This document shows, in pieces, positions 24,852 through 33,209 of a DNA stretch of 64,000 nt. The DNA comes from Methanothrix sp. (GTDB lineage: Archaea > Halobacteriota > Methanosarcinia > Methanotrichales > Methanotrichaceae): positions 682,001-746,000 of the forward strand of contig NZ_JADJJX010000001.1 of the NCBI RefSeq assembly GCF_016706325.1. The letters run 5' to 3'. Within the stretch, counting starts at the first letter, position 1. Each line of letters opens with the position of its first letter. The notes under the pieces are model-generated. The model was not told the DNA's origin, made no database searches, and worked only from the letters and a program-made list of their open reading frames with translations. The position numbers and the translations under genes are program-made.

Positions 24852-26495
24852 TTATAGCATTGCATTAAAGAAATTGGCCAGCTTATAGACAACATCCTCG
24901 GTATCGGCATTGATGCTGGCTGCCTCATTGATAAGAGAGATTTCATTCAGGGCCTCGATATTTGCATTATACCCTATCGTGTATATGGGTATTCCAGACT
25001 CTTCTACTAATCCCCTGATATCTTTCAATGAATGGCCTCTGTTGGTCTCTCCATCGCTGAGAACGAAGATCCTGAGCTCGAGTTGGGGATTGAGAGCTCT
25101 CTGTTCTTCGAGCATCTTCATGGCCACTGCAATCCCATCGAAGGTTGCTGTATTGCCGCCAGCCCTAAAATCATAAACCGCTCCCGCGAACAAAGACCTG
25201 TTTTTCAGATCAAATCTGGAGATGGGCAGATCGATGTGGACATCATCGGAGTATGATATCAGACCGATCAGATTATTACTACCGATATATTTTTGGCTTT
25301 CGATCAGGGATCTCTTTAGATTATTCAAAGGCTCTCCATCCATGCTGCCTGAAACATCGGCCACAAAGACAGCACAAATAGGCGCAGAGTCTTTTATAAT
25401 TTTCCAGAGATTCTGGGCCTGGATGATCACATCGCCCTTCAACGGTCTTGATGAGGGATTGTATTCATTGAAGCTATTGAAACCGTATTTGGTGGCCAGG
25501 GTCTGATATTTTTCCTGTTGGCTGAATTTAATGAATTCATTCAGGATTCTTCTCTTCTCTGCAGATAGCTCTCCTATCTCATACACCGGATTGTCATGTC
25601 TGACCCCAAAGGGAATGAATTCATAGGATCTTATCTCCGGTTCATTGATATATGTCTGATACTCCAGAATAAAAGCATCCAGCACGCCAGACTTAGCTGC
25701 CTCTCTCAATTGCAGAGTGGTATAAGCAACCACCCGAATATTTTTCTGGAAGCCCTTGAATCCTGCTTCAGCTTCTGCAGATAGTGGATTTTCGCCATCA
25801 AAGCTTTGCAGTATTGATGTAAGGAAGTTCAGCCCGGTCGAACTGGCAAAGGGGTTGGTGTAGCCCATCTGAAGCTCGTCATTTGTGACAGCATCGATGA
25901 CGGTCGTGATATTCACCTCGCCATATTTTCCTTCCAGCTCTTCCCTCTTGGATTTGCTGATCAGAATCCCGCCCACGTTGCCGACAAGCCTCTCCTGCAC
26001 CAGTTCGGCCTTCGCCCCGCGAGAGATGATCATCTCTCCCCAGAGCTCATTGGATGGGGTGTAGATATCGGGCAAGTACTTCCCAGAGGTGATATAATCA
26101 GCGCCTTCACCGGATGGGATTCCTCTGAGCTTTACAGATACCTGAGTGCCGTTGATCTTGATCTTCGCATTATTGAAGTCTCTGGCCACCTCTGTCAGCC
26201 AGCCATCAGTACCGCTGCCCGCCTTTTCCGTTGATGAGAATATCTCGATATAGCTGGGTGTGATGCTATTGACCTGTGGCGGATAACTGGATATCTCCGG
26301 CAGGATCTTAGTCAGATCTGGGGGATCGATTTCAACCGGCACCCCATTATGCTTAACTGTTATCGGATTGATATCCTTGACTATGTCGTCCAGTGTTTTT
26401 TCTCCTCCATCAATTAAAAAAAAAGCTAATATGAATACTCCAACTGTCAATCCCAATATCTTTAAAGCTATATTCTTATCTTTCTCATTCAGCAT
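24852..26495 (-). CDS. Substrate-binding-like plus von Willebrand A domain protein
   Basis: 547 aa membrane-anchored, extracytoplasmic protein. N-terminal helix ALKILGLTVGVFILAFFLID. Residues 60-340 resemble a periplasmic substrate-binding domain (YIEIFSSTEKAGSGTDGWLT; ASSTGLNFLTSILQSFDGEN). Residues 365-545 form a VWA domain with a complete-looking MIDAS: CAVFVADVSGSMDGEPLN, TATFDGIAVAM, FVLSDGETNRG. Both parts should bind external ligands, with metal in the VWA part. It lies between the membrane coiled-coil gene (24 nt) and telA (33 nt), so the three probably act as one envelope system. Confidence 0.85.
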   Translation of the reverse strand: MLNEKDKNIALKILGLTVGVFILAFFLIDGGEKTLDDIVKDINPITVKHNGVPVEIDPPDLTKILPEISSYPPQVNSITPSYIEIFSSTEKAGSGTDGWLTEVARDFNNAKIKINGTQVSVKLRGIPSGEGADYITSGKYLPDIYTPSNELWGEMIISRGAKAELVQERLVGNVGGILISKSKREELEGKYGEVNITTVIDAVTNDELQMGYTNPFASSTGLNFLTSILQSFDGENPLSAEAEAGFKGFQKNIRVVAYTTLQLREAAKSGVLDAFILEYQTYINEPEIRSYEFIPFGVRHDNPVYEIGELSAEKRRILNEFIKFSQQEKYQTLATKYGFNSFNEYNPSSRPLKGDVIIQAQNLWKIIKDSAPICAVFVADVSGSMDGEPLNNLKRSLIESQKYIGSNNLIGLISYSDDVHIDLPISRFDLKNRSLFAGAVYDFRAGGNTATFDGIAVAMKMLEEQRALNPQLELRIFVLSDGETNRGHSLKDIRGLVEESGIPIYTIGYNANIEALNEISLINEAASINADTEDVVYKLANFFNAML

Positions 26496-26519
26496 GCTAT
26501 GCTCCCTCCTGCTGAATCA

Positions 26520-27269
26520 TTAATTCTTATAATATTTTGCCTGTTTGATCAGCTTATCGATCTCGATCATGCCGGCCATCCTCTCCAGCTCACCGCTCTC
26601 GATGCAGTTCAGGCCAGAGATCTCCAGCAACAGCTTATCCAGCTTGAGCAGGATCTCTTCGTTATCCTCTGTAGCCTCTTTAACAAATGTTATATATTCA
26701 TTATATACTTTGAATTTCTCCTCCATGATCTCCTCAGAAAAGGCTCCCGTATCGCGCTGCTTTCTGATGAAGATGTAGTCATCCTCATCGAATGCATTCA
26801 ATTTATTGATGATGCTGCGTATATTCTTAAAAAATATATTCTCTACCTCAGCAATAACCTCATCAAACTTCTGATAGCTGATCTCCGAGGCGCTGAAGAT
26901 CTGCAGGAGTATATCCCGGATGGTCTTATTCTTCTTCTGCAGCCTATCGATCTGATCCAGCAAGATCCCGATGTTTATCTCGAATGTCTCGAGATCCCGG
27001 TATTCACTCAGGGCCTCTATATAATCTTCTTTTGTGCTTTTAGGACCGATGGGAATGGCACTCTCCGGCTCAGAGAGGAGCCTGTAGTTTCCATAGGCCA
27101 GCCCGGAGGCGCTCAAGGCAAGAAATGCACAGCCAAAGGCTGCCTCCAGTGCACCCACCCCTGGCCTGATGATGCCCACATCAAGGAATCTCGGCGAGAA
27201 GACGATTATGTTGGCAGCAGCAATGCCCAGGTTCAGGCCCAGTAGTCTGATCAGCACATCTCTATCCAT
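26520..27269 (-). CDS. Membrane-anchored coiled-coil protein of the TelA operon
   Basis: 249 aa. Two N-terminal membrane helices (LNLGIAAANIIVFSPRFLDV and EAAFGCAFLALSASGLAYG), then a long cytoplasmic helical part (residues 75-249) rich in Glu/Lys/Ile. The two-helix-plus-coiled-coil plan is like XpaC-type proteins that accompany TelA in Firmicutes, but I see no diagnostic motif, so the family is uncertain. First gene of the operon, on the minus strand; nothing conserved in the roughly 230 bp upstream beyond A+T-rich sequence at 27330-27400. Confidence 0.6.
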   Translation of the reverse strand: MDRDVLIRLLGLNLGIAAANIIVFSPRFLDVGIIRPGVGALEAAFGCAFLALSASGLAYGNYRLLSEPESAIPIGPKSTKEDYIEALSEYRDLETFEINIGILLDQIDRLQKKNKTIRDILLQIFSASEISYQKFDEVIAEVENIFFKNIRSIINKLNAFDEDDYIFIRKQRDTGAFSEEIMEEKFKVYNEYITFVKEATEDNEEILLKLDKLLLEISGLNCIESGELERMAGMIEIDKLIKQAKYYKN

Positions 27270-27501
27270 CTCTTCTCGCCCTCGGGATTATTCCATGCAG
27301 ATATCTCTCAGCATATCTCATAATACTATCGCTGATTACTGAAAAAACCTCAGCCGTTATCACACAAGAGTTCATAGATAATAATGACATTATATACCAA
27401 TGGATGGAATTGCACGGCAGGGAAATCTGAGGTATGGCGATGCTTCTCAGCCGTCTATGCCCGCTGCCAGTCCGGCATTTAGGGATTGAGGAATGAGAGG
27501 A

Positions 27502-27954
27502 TCAGTCCCCTCCCCTGCCATCTATATCACAGGCCTCGCTTGCCAGCTCGCAGGAACGGCAGATCTCTCGTTCCTCATCCAGATCACGGGCTGCAGTGGC
27601 AAGGACGCTGGCATTCACCAGGTTGCCGGCAAGGAATATTGCTGCAGCAACCTGGTCATCAGGCACTCCCAGATTTCCGGCCAGACGGATGTGCAGCTTC
27701 AGGCAGTGACTGCACCGTAATGCAGCTGAGACGGCCACTGATATCAGCTCCACCGTCTTTGCATCCAAGCTGGAGCTCCTCAAGATGGCATTGTTGTGCA
27801 GCATCTTGGTGATGAGAAGCTCTGAGTCATACTCCATGAACTGAAATATATAGGGAATCTCACCATAGGTCTTCTCCACCGCCGTCAAGATGTCCTTGGC
27901 TGCGTTATCCTTCCCCTTGACCAGTATTGCGTCCAGCTCCTCCTCAAAGCCCAT
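27502..27954 (-). CDS. AhpD-like carboxymuconolactone decarboxylase family protein
   Basis: 150 aa all-helical protein of the CMD/AhpD family. The peroxidase-type motif is present: AKTVELISVAVSAALRCSHC followed by LKLH, with Glu upstream, a CxxC pair and a downstream His. That is the proton-relay arrangement of AhpD disulfide reductases. The likely role is thiol-based redox or peroxide defence. It follows mmp7 by about 150 nt on the same strand, at the end of the methanogenesis marker operon, where an oxygen-protection role for MCR-activation proteins would make sense. That link is inference. Confidence 0.8.
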   Translation of the reverse strand: MGFEEELDAILVKGKDNAAKDILTAVEKTYGEIPYIFQFMEYDSELLITKMLHNNAILRSSSLDAKTVELISVAVSAALRCSHCLKLHIRLAGNLGVPDDQVAAAIFLAGNLVNASVLATAARDLDEEREICRSCELASEACDIDGRGGD

Positions 27955-28106
27955 GATCTCTGACTCCTGCTTTCCCTGGTTCCTGCTTCCCCTGATTCTG
28001 CCTCATTTGGTTCCTGTCTTCTCAGATTCCTGCTTTCCCTGGCCTCTTCTTCCCCGAGTCCAGCTCTCTGGCCATATTCCCGCCCGGCTCTGCTAAATCC
28101 AAAAAC

Positions 28107-29057
28107 CTAGAAGACAAATCCCGTCTCCGAGCTGGGAAGTATTCTCACCAGTATATAATCTTTCATCCTGGAAGGCTTGATGGCAGCCACCTCGCCCAGC
28201 TTCACCCCTTCATCAAAGGTCACTGCTGCCACCTTATCCTTATAGATCCCATAAGGAAGCTTAACCCGCACCCCATTCAGATTGAGGGCGATCGGCAGCG
28301 GAGAATATGAGAACTCCACCTCGGGAACCTGCTCTCGTACTGCATCCATCACCCGGGGAGGAGAGGTGGTCAGAGGATCCTTGGCTATCGCCGCCCGTGT
28401 CTGGTCCAGTGCCCGGCCCATCACCTCAACGATATTGTCCAAAGATCCAATCTCTGAGGACTTGCGGGTTCTGTGGGCCATCCGGCCTATGGATGGCACA
28501 TAGCCAAAGGCATAGGGCAATCTCTCAGCATCGATCTTCGGTCCACCGGTCACTATCACCGGCACGCTGATATTCTTGTAGAGGTGCTCTTTCTTCCTGA
28601 TGCAATCCTCGAAGTTTCCGAAGATGAAAACGGCAGCATCATGCTCATTTATCAGGGCAGTCTCATACTCATTTATCTGGGCGATCTCCCTGCCCACCCC
28701 CCGGGCCATTCCAATCATATTGGTCTTTGAGCCGTGCCGACGCAGATATTCAGCAATATCGCAGGCCACATGGGGCAGATGATGAATGGCCAGGGTTGGT
28801 GTGACCACTGCCACCTCCGTCCCTGCCAGCGGTGCCCGCACCAGCTCGCCCCTTAGCTCCCGGCTCAAGATCTCCAGAGTGTTCATATCCTCTGAGGGGA
28901 CCAGCAATAAAAGAATGATCTCCGTCTGAGTCACATTCTTCTGCAGGATGTAGCCGCCCAGGTCCTCTACCAGCTCCAGCACCAGGTCGTGCTTATACAA
29001 TCCTCCAGTGAACATCACAGGCTCAAGCATTCTCCATCTCCCGGATCTTCTCCTCAA
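28107..29057 (-). CDS. mmp7: Methanogenesis marker protein 7 (Mmp7)
   Basis: 316 aa soluble protein conserved in methanogens. Typical stretches: EPVMFTGGLYKHDLVLELVE at the start, VVTPTLAIHHLPHVACDIAE, and FGYVPSIGRMAHRTRKSSEI. Mmp7 is one of the proteins associated with ATP-dependent activation of methyl-coenzyme M reductase. The start overlaps the 3' end of mmp17 by 35 nt, so the two are translationally coupled. Confidence in the family rests on pattern and the intact cluster order. Confidence 0.88.
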   Translation of the reverse strand: MRRRSGRWRMLEPVMFTGGLYKHDLVLELVEDLGGYILQKNVTQTEIILLLLVPSEDMNTLEILSRELRGELVRAPLAGTEVAVVTPTLAIHHLPHVACDIAEYLRRHGSKTNMIGMARGVGREIAQINEYETALINEHDAAVFIFGNFEDCIRKKEHLYKNISVPVIVTGGPKIDAERLPYAFGYVPSIGRMAHRTRKSSEIGSLDNIVEVMGRALDQTRAAIAKDPLTTSPPRVMDAVREQVPEVEFSYSPLPIALNLNGVRVKLPYGIYKDKVAAVTFDEGVKLGEVAAIKPSRMKDYILVRILPSSETGFVF

Positions 29058-29595
29058 TCTCCGATATCAGCTCTGGCTTTATCGACTCCTCAGCAGCAAT
29101 GAAAAAGAAGCTGTCTTTGGTCATGATATTTCTGCGGTTGCGAAATCCTTCTGGTGCCACTCTGATCAAGGCATCGGTCAGATCCTGCAGGAACTCAGCC
29201 TCCATATCGGTAACCATCAGATCAGAGGGCGGGATATCCGAGGCGATGATCACAACATCTCTTGCCGGCTGCTCCACCCTCTCCCGCCCATATCGCTTCC
29301 ATAGAGCTTTGAGAAGGTCAGCCATATGCTCTTCATCATTGATCTTGATCTGATGTCCGCCCCCGATCTTCATCACATCTCCCACGTCCTTGACTGTGAG
29401 GGGGGGTATACCGGAACGGAGGAGGCCATAGACAGCGAAGACAGGGATGGCTATATCCACATAGACATAGAGCCTGCCTATAGACCGGATCAGGCCCAGA
29501 TCCTGTAGAATGTCCATTATTATCTCCCTGTACTTTCTGGCTCCGAACTCCTCCTCGCCGGTCACCTCTATCTTGAAGACCTCCATTGGGTCCAT
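29023..29595 (-). CDS. mmp17: Methanogenesis marker protein 17 (Mmp17)
   Basis: 190 aa, soluble. The N-terminus MEVFKIEVTGEEEFGARKYR and the middle VGDVMKIGGGHQIKINDEEH, then VVIIASDIPPSDLMVTDMEA, fit the marker-17 family. Together with AtwA, Mmp3 and Mmp7 it belongs to the MCR activation machinery described in hydrogenotrophic methanogens. The start lies 2 nt after the mmp15 stop (ATG 29589 or 29595). Confidence 0.88.
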   Translation of the reverse strand: MDPMEVFKIEVTGEEEFGARKYREIIMDILQDLGLIRSIGRLYVYVDIAIPVFAVYGLLRSGIPPLTVKDVGDVMKIGGGHQIKINDEEHMADLLKALWKRYGRERVEQPARDVVIIASDIPPSDLMVTDMEAEFLQDLTDALIRVAPEGFRNRRNIMTKDSFFFIAAEESIKPELISEIEEKIREMENA

Positions 29596-29596
29596 C

Positions 29597-30823
29597 TCAG
29601 TCCTCCAGCAGCCCCGACACCAGAAGAGCAGCGCCTACAGCTCCAATATACTGGGCATATGGGGGAACAGTAACCTTCACCTGCAGCAGCTCCTCCATCG
29701 CCTTGGGCAGGCCCTCGATGAGCGAGGTTCCACCCACCATGATAACCGGCTCTTTGACCTCCACCTCTTGCAGTTGCTGCTCGTAGACCTGTTCGGCAAC
29801 GGAGTGGCAGGCAGCCATGGCCACGTCCTCGGGCTTGTTGCCCATGGAGAGGCTGTTGACCAGGCTCTGGGTGCCGAAGACAATGCAGTAGCTGTTCATT
29901 GCCACCTTTCTGTAGTCACCCTTCAGGGCCAGTTTGCCCAGCTCTGTGATGTCCACTCCCAGGCGGCGGGCGGTCAGCTCCAGGAATCTTCCCGAGGCAC
30001 CAGCGCATATTCCGCCCATGGTGAATCCTCCAGCAATTCCGTCCTGAACCGATATAGCCTTGTTATCCATGCCGCCAATGTCGATTACTGTGGCCGGCCC
30101 CCTCTGGGCATCAGCCAGGAAGACTGCTCCCTTAGAGTTGACTGTGATCTCCTCTTGGATGAGCTTGGCATTGATGTGCTTGCCCACCAGAAATCGACCG
30201 TATCCGGTGACGCCCACAGCTTCGATCTCCTCTTTATTGACCCCGGCAGCCTTGAGGGCCTCCTGGAAGGCATCATCGGCGCTCTTCAAGACCTCAGTGG
30301 TGGGAACCCAGCCTGTGCCTATCACCTCATTATCCCTCATCACCACGGATTTGGTGGTGGTGGAACCGGAATCGATTCCAGCCGTGAGGCCCTTTTGCCT
30401 CTCCCGCGCCAGAAGGCCGCGGTATTTGACTGTTGTCACCAGGGCTTCCATACGGGTGAGCAGGGTCTCTGCTGTTGTTCTCTCGGTGAATGAATAGCTC
30501 AGGACGGGAATCTTGGAGTTCTCGTGGATGTACTTTCGAATCTCGGAGCGGATGATGGCCGCCTCAGCACAGCGGAAGCAGGTCATGACCACTACGGCAT
30601 CGGCAAGATCCGGGTTCTCCACTATCCTGACCGCCCGGGCAATGGCCAGATTGAGGTCTCCAGAGGAGACCCGTACCCCGAACTTCTCCTCCACATCGAG
30701 CATATCATCCAAAGAGACCTCTGGATAGATTATCTTCGCCCCCACCATCTCTGCTGCCCGTTCGATCTCCTGTTGAATGCCGCTGTATTCCGCACCACAG
30801 GAGAGCTGCGCAATGCGAATCAC
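29597..30823 (-). CDS. mmp15: Methanogenesis marker protein 15 (Mmp15), BadF/BadG-type ATPase
   Basis: 408 aa. The C-terminal two thirds is an ASKHA-fold ATPase of the activator type for 2-hydroxyacyl-CoA dehydratases. The phosphate-binding loop is AGIDSGSTTTKSVVM, the second phosphate motif is ATVIDIGGMDNKAIS, and GGICAGASGRFLELTARRLG carries the Cys expected to hold a bridging [4Fe-4S] cluster. The N-terminal 130 residues hold further Cys residues (TCFRCAEAA). Such activators power low-potential electron transfer, which fits reductive activation of cofactor F430 in MCR. GTG start overlaps the mmp5 stop by 4 nt. Confidence 0.9.
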   Translation of the reverse strand: MIRIAQLSCGAEYSGIQQEIERAAEMVGAKIIYPEVSLDDMLDVEEKFGVRVSSGDLNLAIARAVRIVENPDLADAVVVMTCFRCAEAAIIRSEIRKYIHENSKIPVLSYSFTERTTAETLLTRMEALVTTVKYRGLLARERQKGLTAGIDSGSTTTKSVVMRDNEVIGTGWVPTTEVLKSADDAFQEALKAAGVNKEEIEAVGVTGYGRFLVGKHINAKLIQEEITVNSKGAVFLADAQRGPATVIDIGGMDNKAISVQDGIAGGFTMGGICAGASGRFLELTARRLGVDITELGKLALKGDYRKVAMNSYCIVFGTQSLVNSLSMGNKPEDVAMAACHSVAEQVYEQQLQEVEVKEPVIMVGGTSLIEGLPKAMEELLQVKVTVPPYAQYIGAVGAALLVSGLLED

Positions 30824-31257
30824 TTCAAATCCTCCAAGAAATTCCTGATCTTCTGGACGAAATCCCTGGCCTCAGCGTCATTGTTGGGATAAGAGAGATC
30901 GAGAGTGGGTATTCCCTTCGTCCTGATGAGCAGCCTGACCAGCTCATTGGTTCTGTTGCAGCCTGCACATCCTGTCAGCCATCCCGGATCCTGAACTATG
31001 ATCGCCGCCTCTGCCTCATCGATTATCGGCCCTATCAGGGCCATTCTGCCCCTGATCCCTGAAGGGACATCCACCGCCGCGTAGCGAAGCCCTTTTTTGG
31101 GCTCTTCGGAGGTGACATTCAAAGGCGGTGAAGCGATATTATTATCAGTCGCCAGCTTCCTTACCACTTCAGGTACTACAAGTGCCTTGTGTCCCATCCT
31201 GTCCACAAGGTCCGAGAGGATCATGCTGGTGGGAGGATAAACGATTACTTTTGCCAT
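30820..31257 (-). CDS. mmp5: Methanogenesis marker protein 5 (Mmp5)
   Basis: 145 aa, UPF0254-type. Family marks: VIVYPPTSMILSDLVDRMGH at the N-terminus, the Gly/Cys segment VQDPGWLTGCAGCNRTNELV, and the C-terminus TKGIPTLDLSYPNNDAEARD. The TGCAGC cysteines may hold a metal or cluster. Its biochemical role is not established. Sits 15 nt after mmp6 and overlaps mmp15 by 4 nt. Confidence 0.88.
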   Translation of the reverse strand: MAKVIVYPPTSMILSDLVDRMGHKALVVPEVVRKLATDNNIASPPLNVTSEEPKKGLRYAAVDVPSGIRGRMALIGPIIDEAEAAIIVQDPGWLTGCAGCNRTNELVRLLIRTKGIPTLDLSYPNNDAEARDFVQKIRNFLEDLK

Positions 31258-31272
31258 TAATTTACCTCAGAA

Positions 31273-31685
31273 TTAAACTTCATTTACGATCTCTTCCAGC
31301 CTCTTAAGGGGGAGAGGGCGCACCTTCTCTGTAACAATGGGCTCGGGCTTATCCTCTTGGGCCAAAGCCCGGGAGATCATGGGAAGCAGCTTTGTCTCAG
31401 ACTCGATCATATAGAAGCCTGGCCTGGCTCCTCCTCCTCTGCGACCGCGGCATCTCCTCGGATCGCCTGGTGGAAATCCCCGGTCCTTGATGAATATGCC
31501 GGCCGGGTCCAGAGCGCGAATCTCCTTTACCAGCGCCTCTACCACTTCCTTTCCCCATTGATAATGACCCCAAAACAGGTCTCCTTGACCAGGACATCGT
31601 AGCCAGAACCATAGATCTTCATGGCGATATCCGAGGGGAGAATATTGGACTCAGAGGACATTATCACATACTTGGTGACCAGCAT
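31273..31685 (-). CDS. mmp6: Methanogenesis marker protein 6 (Mmp6), frameshifted
   Basis: From ATG 31685 (overlapping the mmp3 stop as TAATG) the sequence reads MLVTKYVIMSSESNILPSDI, then AMKIYGSGYDVLVKETCFGV and IINGE, and then runs into TAG. Shifting frame near 31550 (AATGGGGAAAGGAAGTGG) restores EVVEALVKEIRALDPAGIFI and continues to KDRGFPPGDPRRCRGRRGGG and the normal C-terminus. One base appears missing. Together the halves give the expected size (about 137 aa). Conservation on both sides argues for a consensus error. Function unknown; the Arg/Gly-rich middle is typical of the family. Confidence 0.8.
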
Positions 31686-33208
31686 TACCGTTCCTCCCGA
31701 ATATAGATAGTCTCTCCATCCTTAACATCCCTGAGCTTCTCCGGCTCCAATACCCGGCCGATGATGTTCGTCGCCTCGAACTTCTCCCCCGAGGGACCGT
31801 ATCGCCTGTCCTCCTCCAGCCGGATGCCCACCATACCGATCTTCTTTGAGACCTGATTGGAGATGCCTATGGAGCCAGCAGGAACGAGGCCGACAGGCTT
31901 GTTCTCTGGCAGAAGCTCCTTGTAGCTCACCGCCTCTACCTCCGGCTTGAAGAGCAGTGTGCTCTCATAGGTGAAGTAGACAGGCAGAGGCCCTAGAGGC
32001 TTCTCTTTCAGGCCGGTGACATGACGGAAATAGTCCAGGCTCTTTGGTGCCAGATCATAGTAAAGCTGGACGGAGATGAGGCGGCTGGAAGGAATCGCTG
32101 AGAGCTTCACCCTCTTGGCTTTCAGGATCTCCATGGTGGCCCCTGGATCCTGCTTGACCACGACGGCATCCTCGCCCATATAGCCCACGGCCTCAGCCTC
32201 AATGCCCCTCTCTCTCATCTCCTCCCTGGCATCCTCCAGGGATTTGCCCAGGAGCATTATGCGCTCCGGGGTTACATCAAAGGTTATCAACTGACCAGGC
32301 CGGGCCAACTTGATCATGTCCATGCCTTTGACGACCCGTGCCACTACAGAATGACTGGGATTCGAGGTACGATCCTGCTTATAGATGAATATCCTGCCCA
32401 GGCCCCTTCCGACAGTCCGGACGGTGACCACCCCCTCCAGGCGGGGCTCACGATGCTCATAGGCCACGCGCTCCGTCAGAAGCTGGTCGGATAGGACATA
32501 CGAGCTGGATACGGAATCGACCCGGAATGTGCCGTCCCTGGTTGAGGCGAGGAAGAACTCCGCCCCCAATGGGGCCTCCCCGATGAGCTCCGCCTGGACC
32601 CGGGTATAGATCTCCATGTCCTCCTCCAAAGGCAGAGTCATATCAAGGGTGGAGGTCTTCTCTGTCAGGTCCTGCCACTCCACTATGGGCTCTATACCCT
32701 CGATCTTGTCCCCTATCTCCAGCCGGTCGAGGGTGCTCTTGCCCCCTACCACATGAGCGAAAACCCCACCGTTATCTGGTGTGCCATAGATAGCTGAATG
32801 CCTCCTGTGGATGAATATCAACTGGGTGTTCTCGGCATCGAAACCAGCCGCCCCGAGGACCACCTCCCAGCGATTGTACTCATGAGCACTCCGGCCAAAG
32901 GATATCTCCGAAGAGAACCCGCCCAAGGCCACACCATCGGCTGTAGCCCACCTTACTCGAGATCCCAAGATCCTGTCCACGACCTCATGCCAGATCTTCT
33001 GCAGCTCATTTTCCAAAAGCTCGATTCTGATTCTGCCCTTGGAGGTATTGAGCCAGTAAGAGTTGGTCTGGCGCGATTTCTCGCCCCGGCCTTTGACCAC
33101 CCCCACAATTGCGCCTTCAGCAGGCTTGCTGCCTGCCTTCTGCAGGGCGTCGGCCAGGCATGCTCCAGGCCCCAGCTCAATCTCATTGCCGTCAACGAAG
33201 ACTCTCAA
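31685..33208 (-). CDS. mmp3: Methanogenesis marker protein 3 (Mmp3)
   Basis: About 507 aa from TTG 33208, 1 nt after the atwA stop and preceded by GGGGAG. Further upstream in-frame starts would run into atwA. A short ThiS/ubiquitin-like N-terminus (LRVFVDGNEIELGPGACLAD) is followed by a large region with cyclophilin-like character (AAGFDAENTQLIFIHRRHSA; GGVFAHVVGGKSTLDRL; VVARVVKGMDMIKLA). Mmp3 is a component of the complex that activates methyl-coenzyme M reductase together with component A2 and other marker proteins. Confidence 0.88.
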   Translation of the reverse strand: MRVFVDGNEIELGPGACLADALQKAGSKPAEGAIVGVVKGRGEKSRQTNSYWLNTSKGRIRIELLENELQKIWHEVVDRILGSRVRWATADGVALGGFSSEISFGRSAHEYNRWEVVLGAAGFDAENTQLIFIHRRHSAIYGTPDNGGVFAHVVGGKSTLDRLEIGDKIEGIEPIVEWQDLTEKTSTLDMTLPLEEDMEIYTRVQAELIGEAPLGAEFFLASTRDGTFRVDSVSSSYVLSDQLLTERVAYEHREPRLEGVVTVRTVGRGLGRIFIYKQDRTSNPSHSVVARVVKGMDMIKLARPGQLITFDVTPERIMLLGKSLEDAREEMRERGIEAEAVGYMGEDAVVVKQDPGATMEILKAKRVKLSAIPSSRLISVQLYYDLAPKSLDYFRHVTGLKEKPLGPLPVYFTYESTLLFKPEVEAVSYKELLPENKPVGLVPAGSIGISNQVSKKIGMVGIRLEEDRRYGPSGEKFEATNIIGRVLEPEKLRDVKDGETIYIREER

Positions 33209-33209
33209 A

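Noticed and set aside
29510..30493. 327-aa plus-strand frame opposite mmp15
   Set aside because: Shadow of mmp15, which has clear ATPase motifs.
31273..31685. Programmed frameshifting of mmp6
   Set aside because: No slippery heptamer or downstream structure is evident, and equivalent single-base lesions occur in several other conserved genes, so a consensus error fits better.
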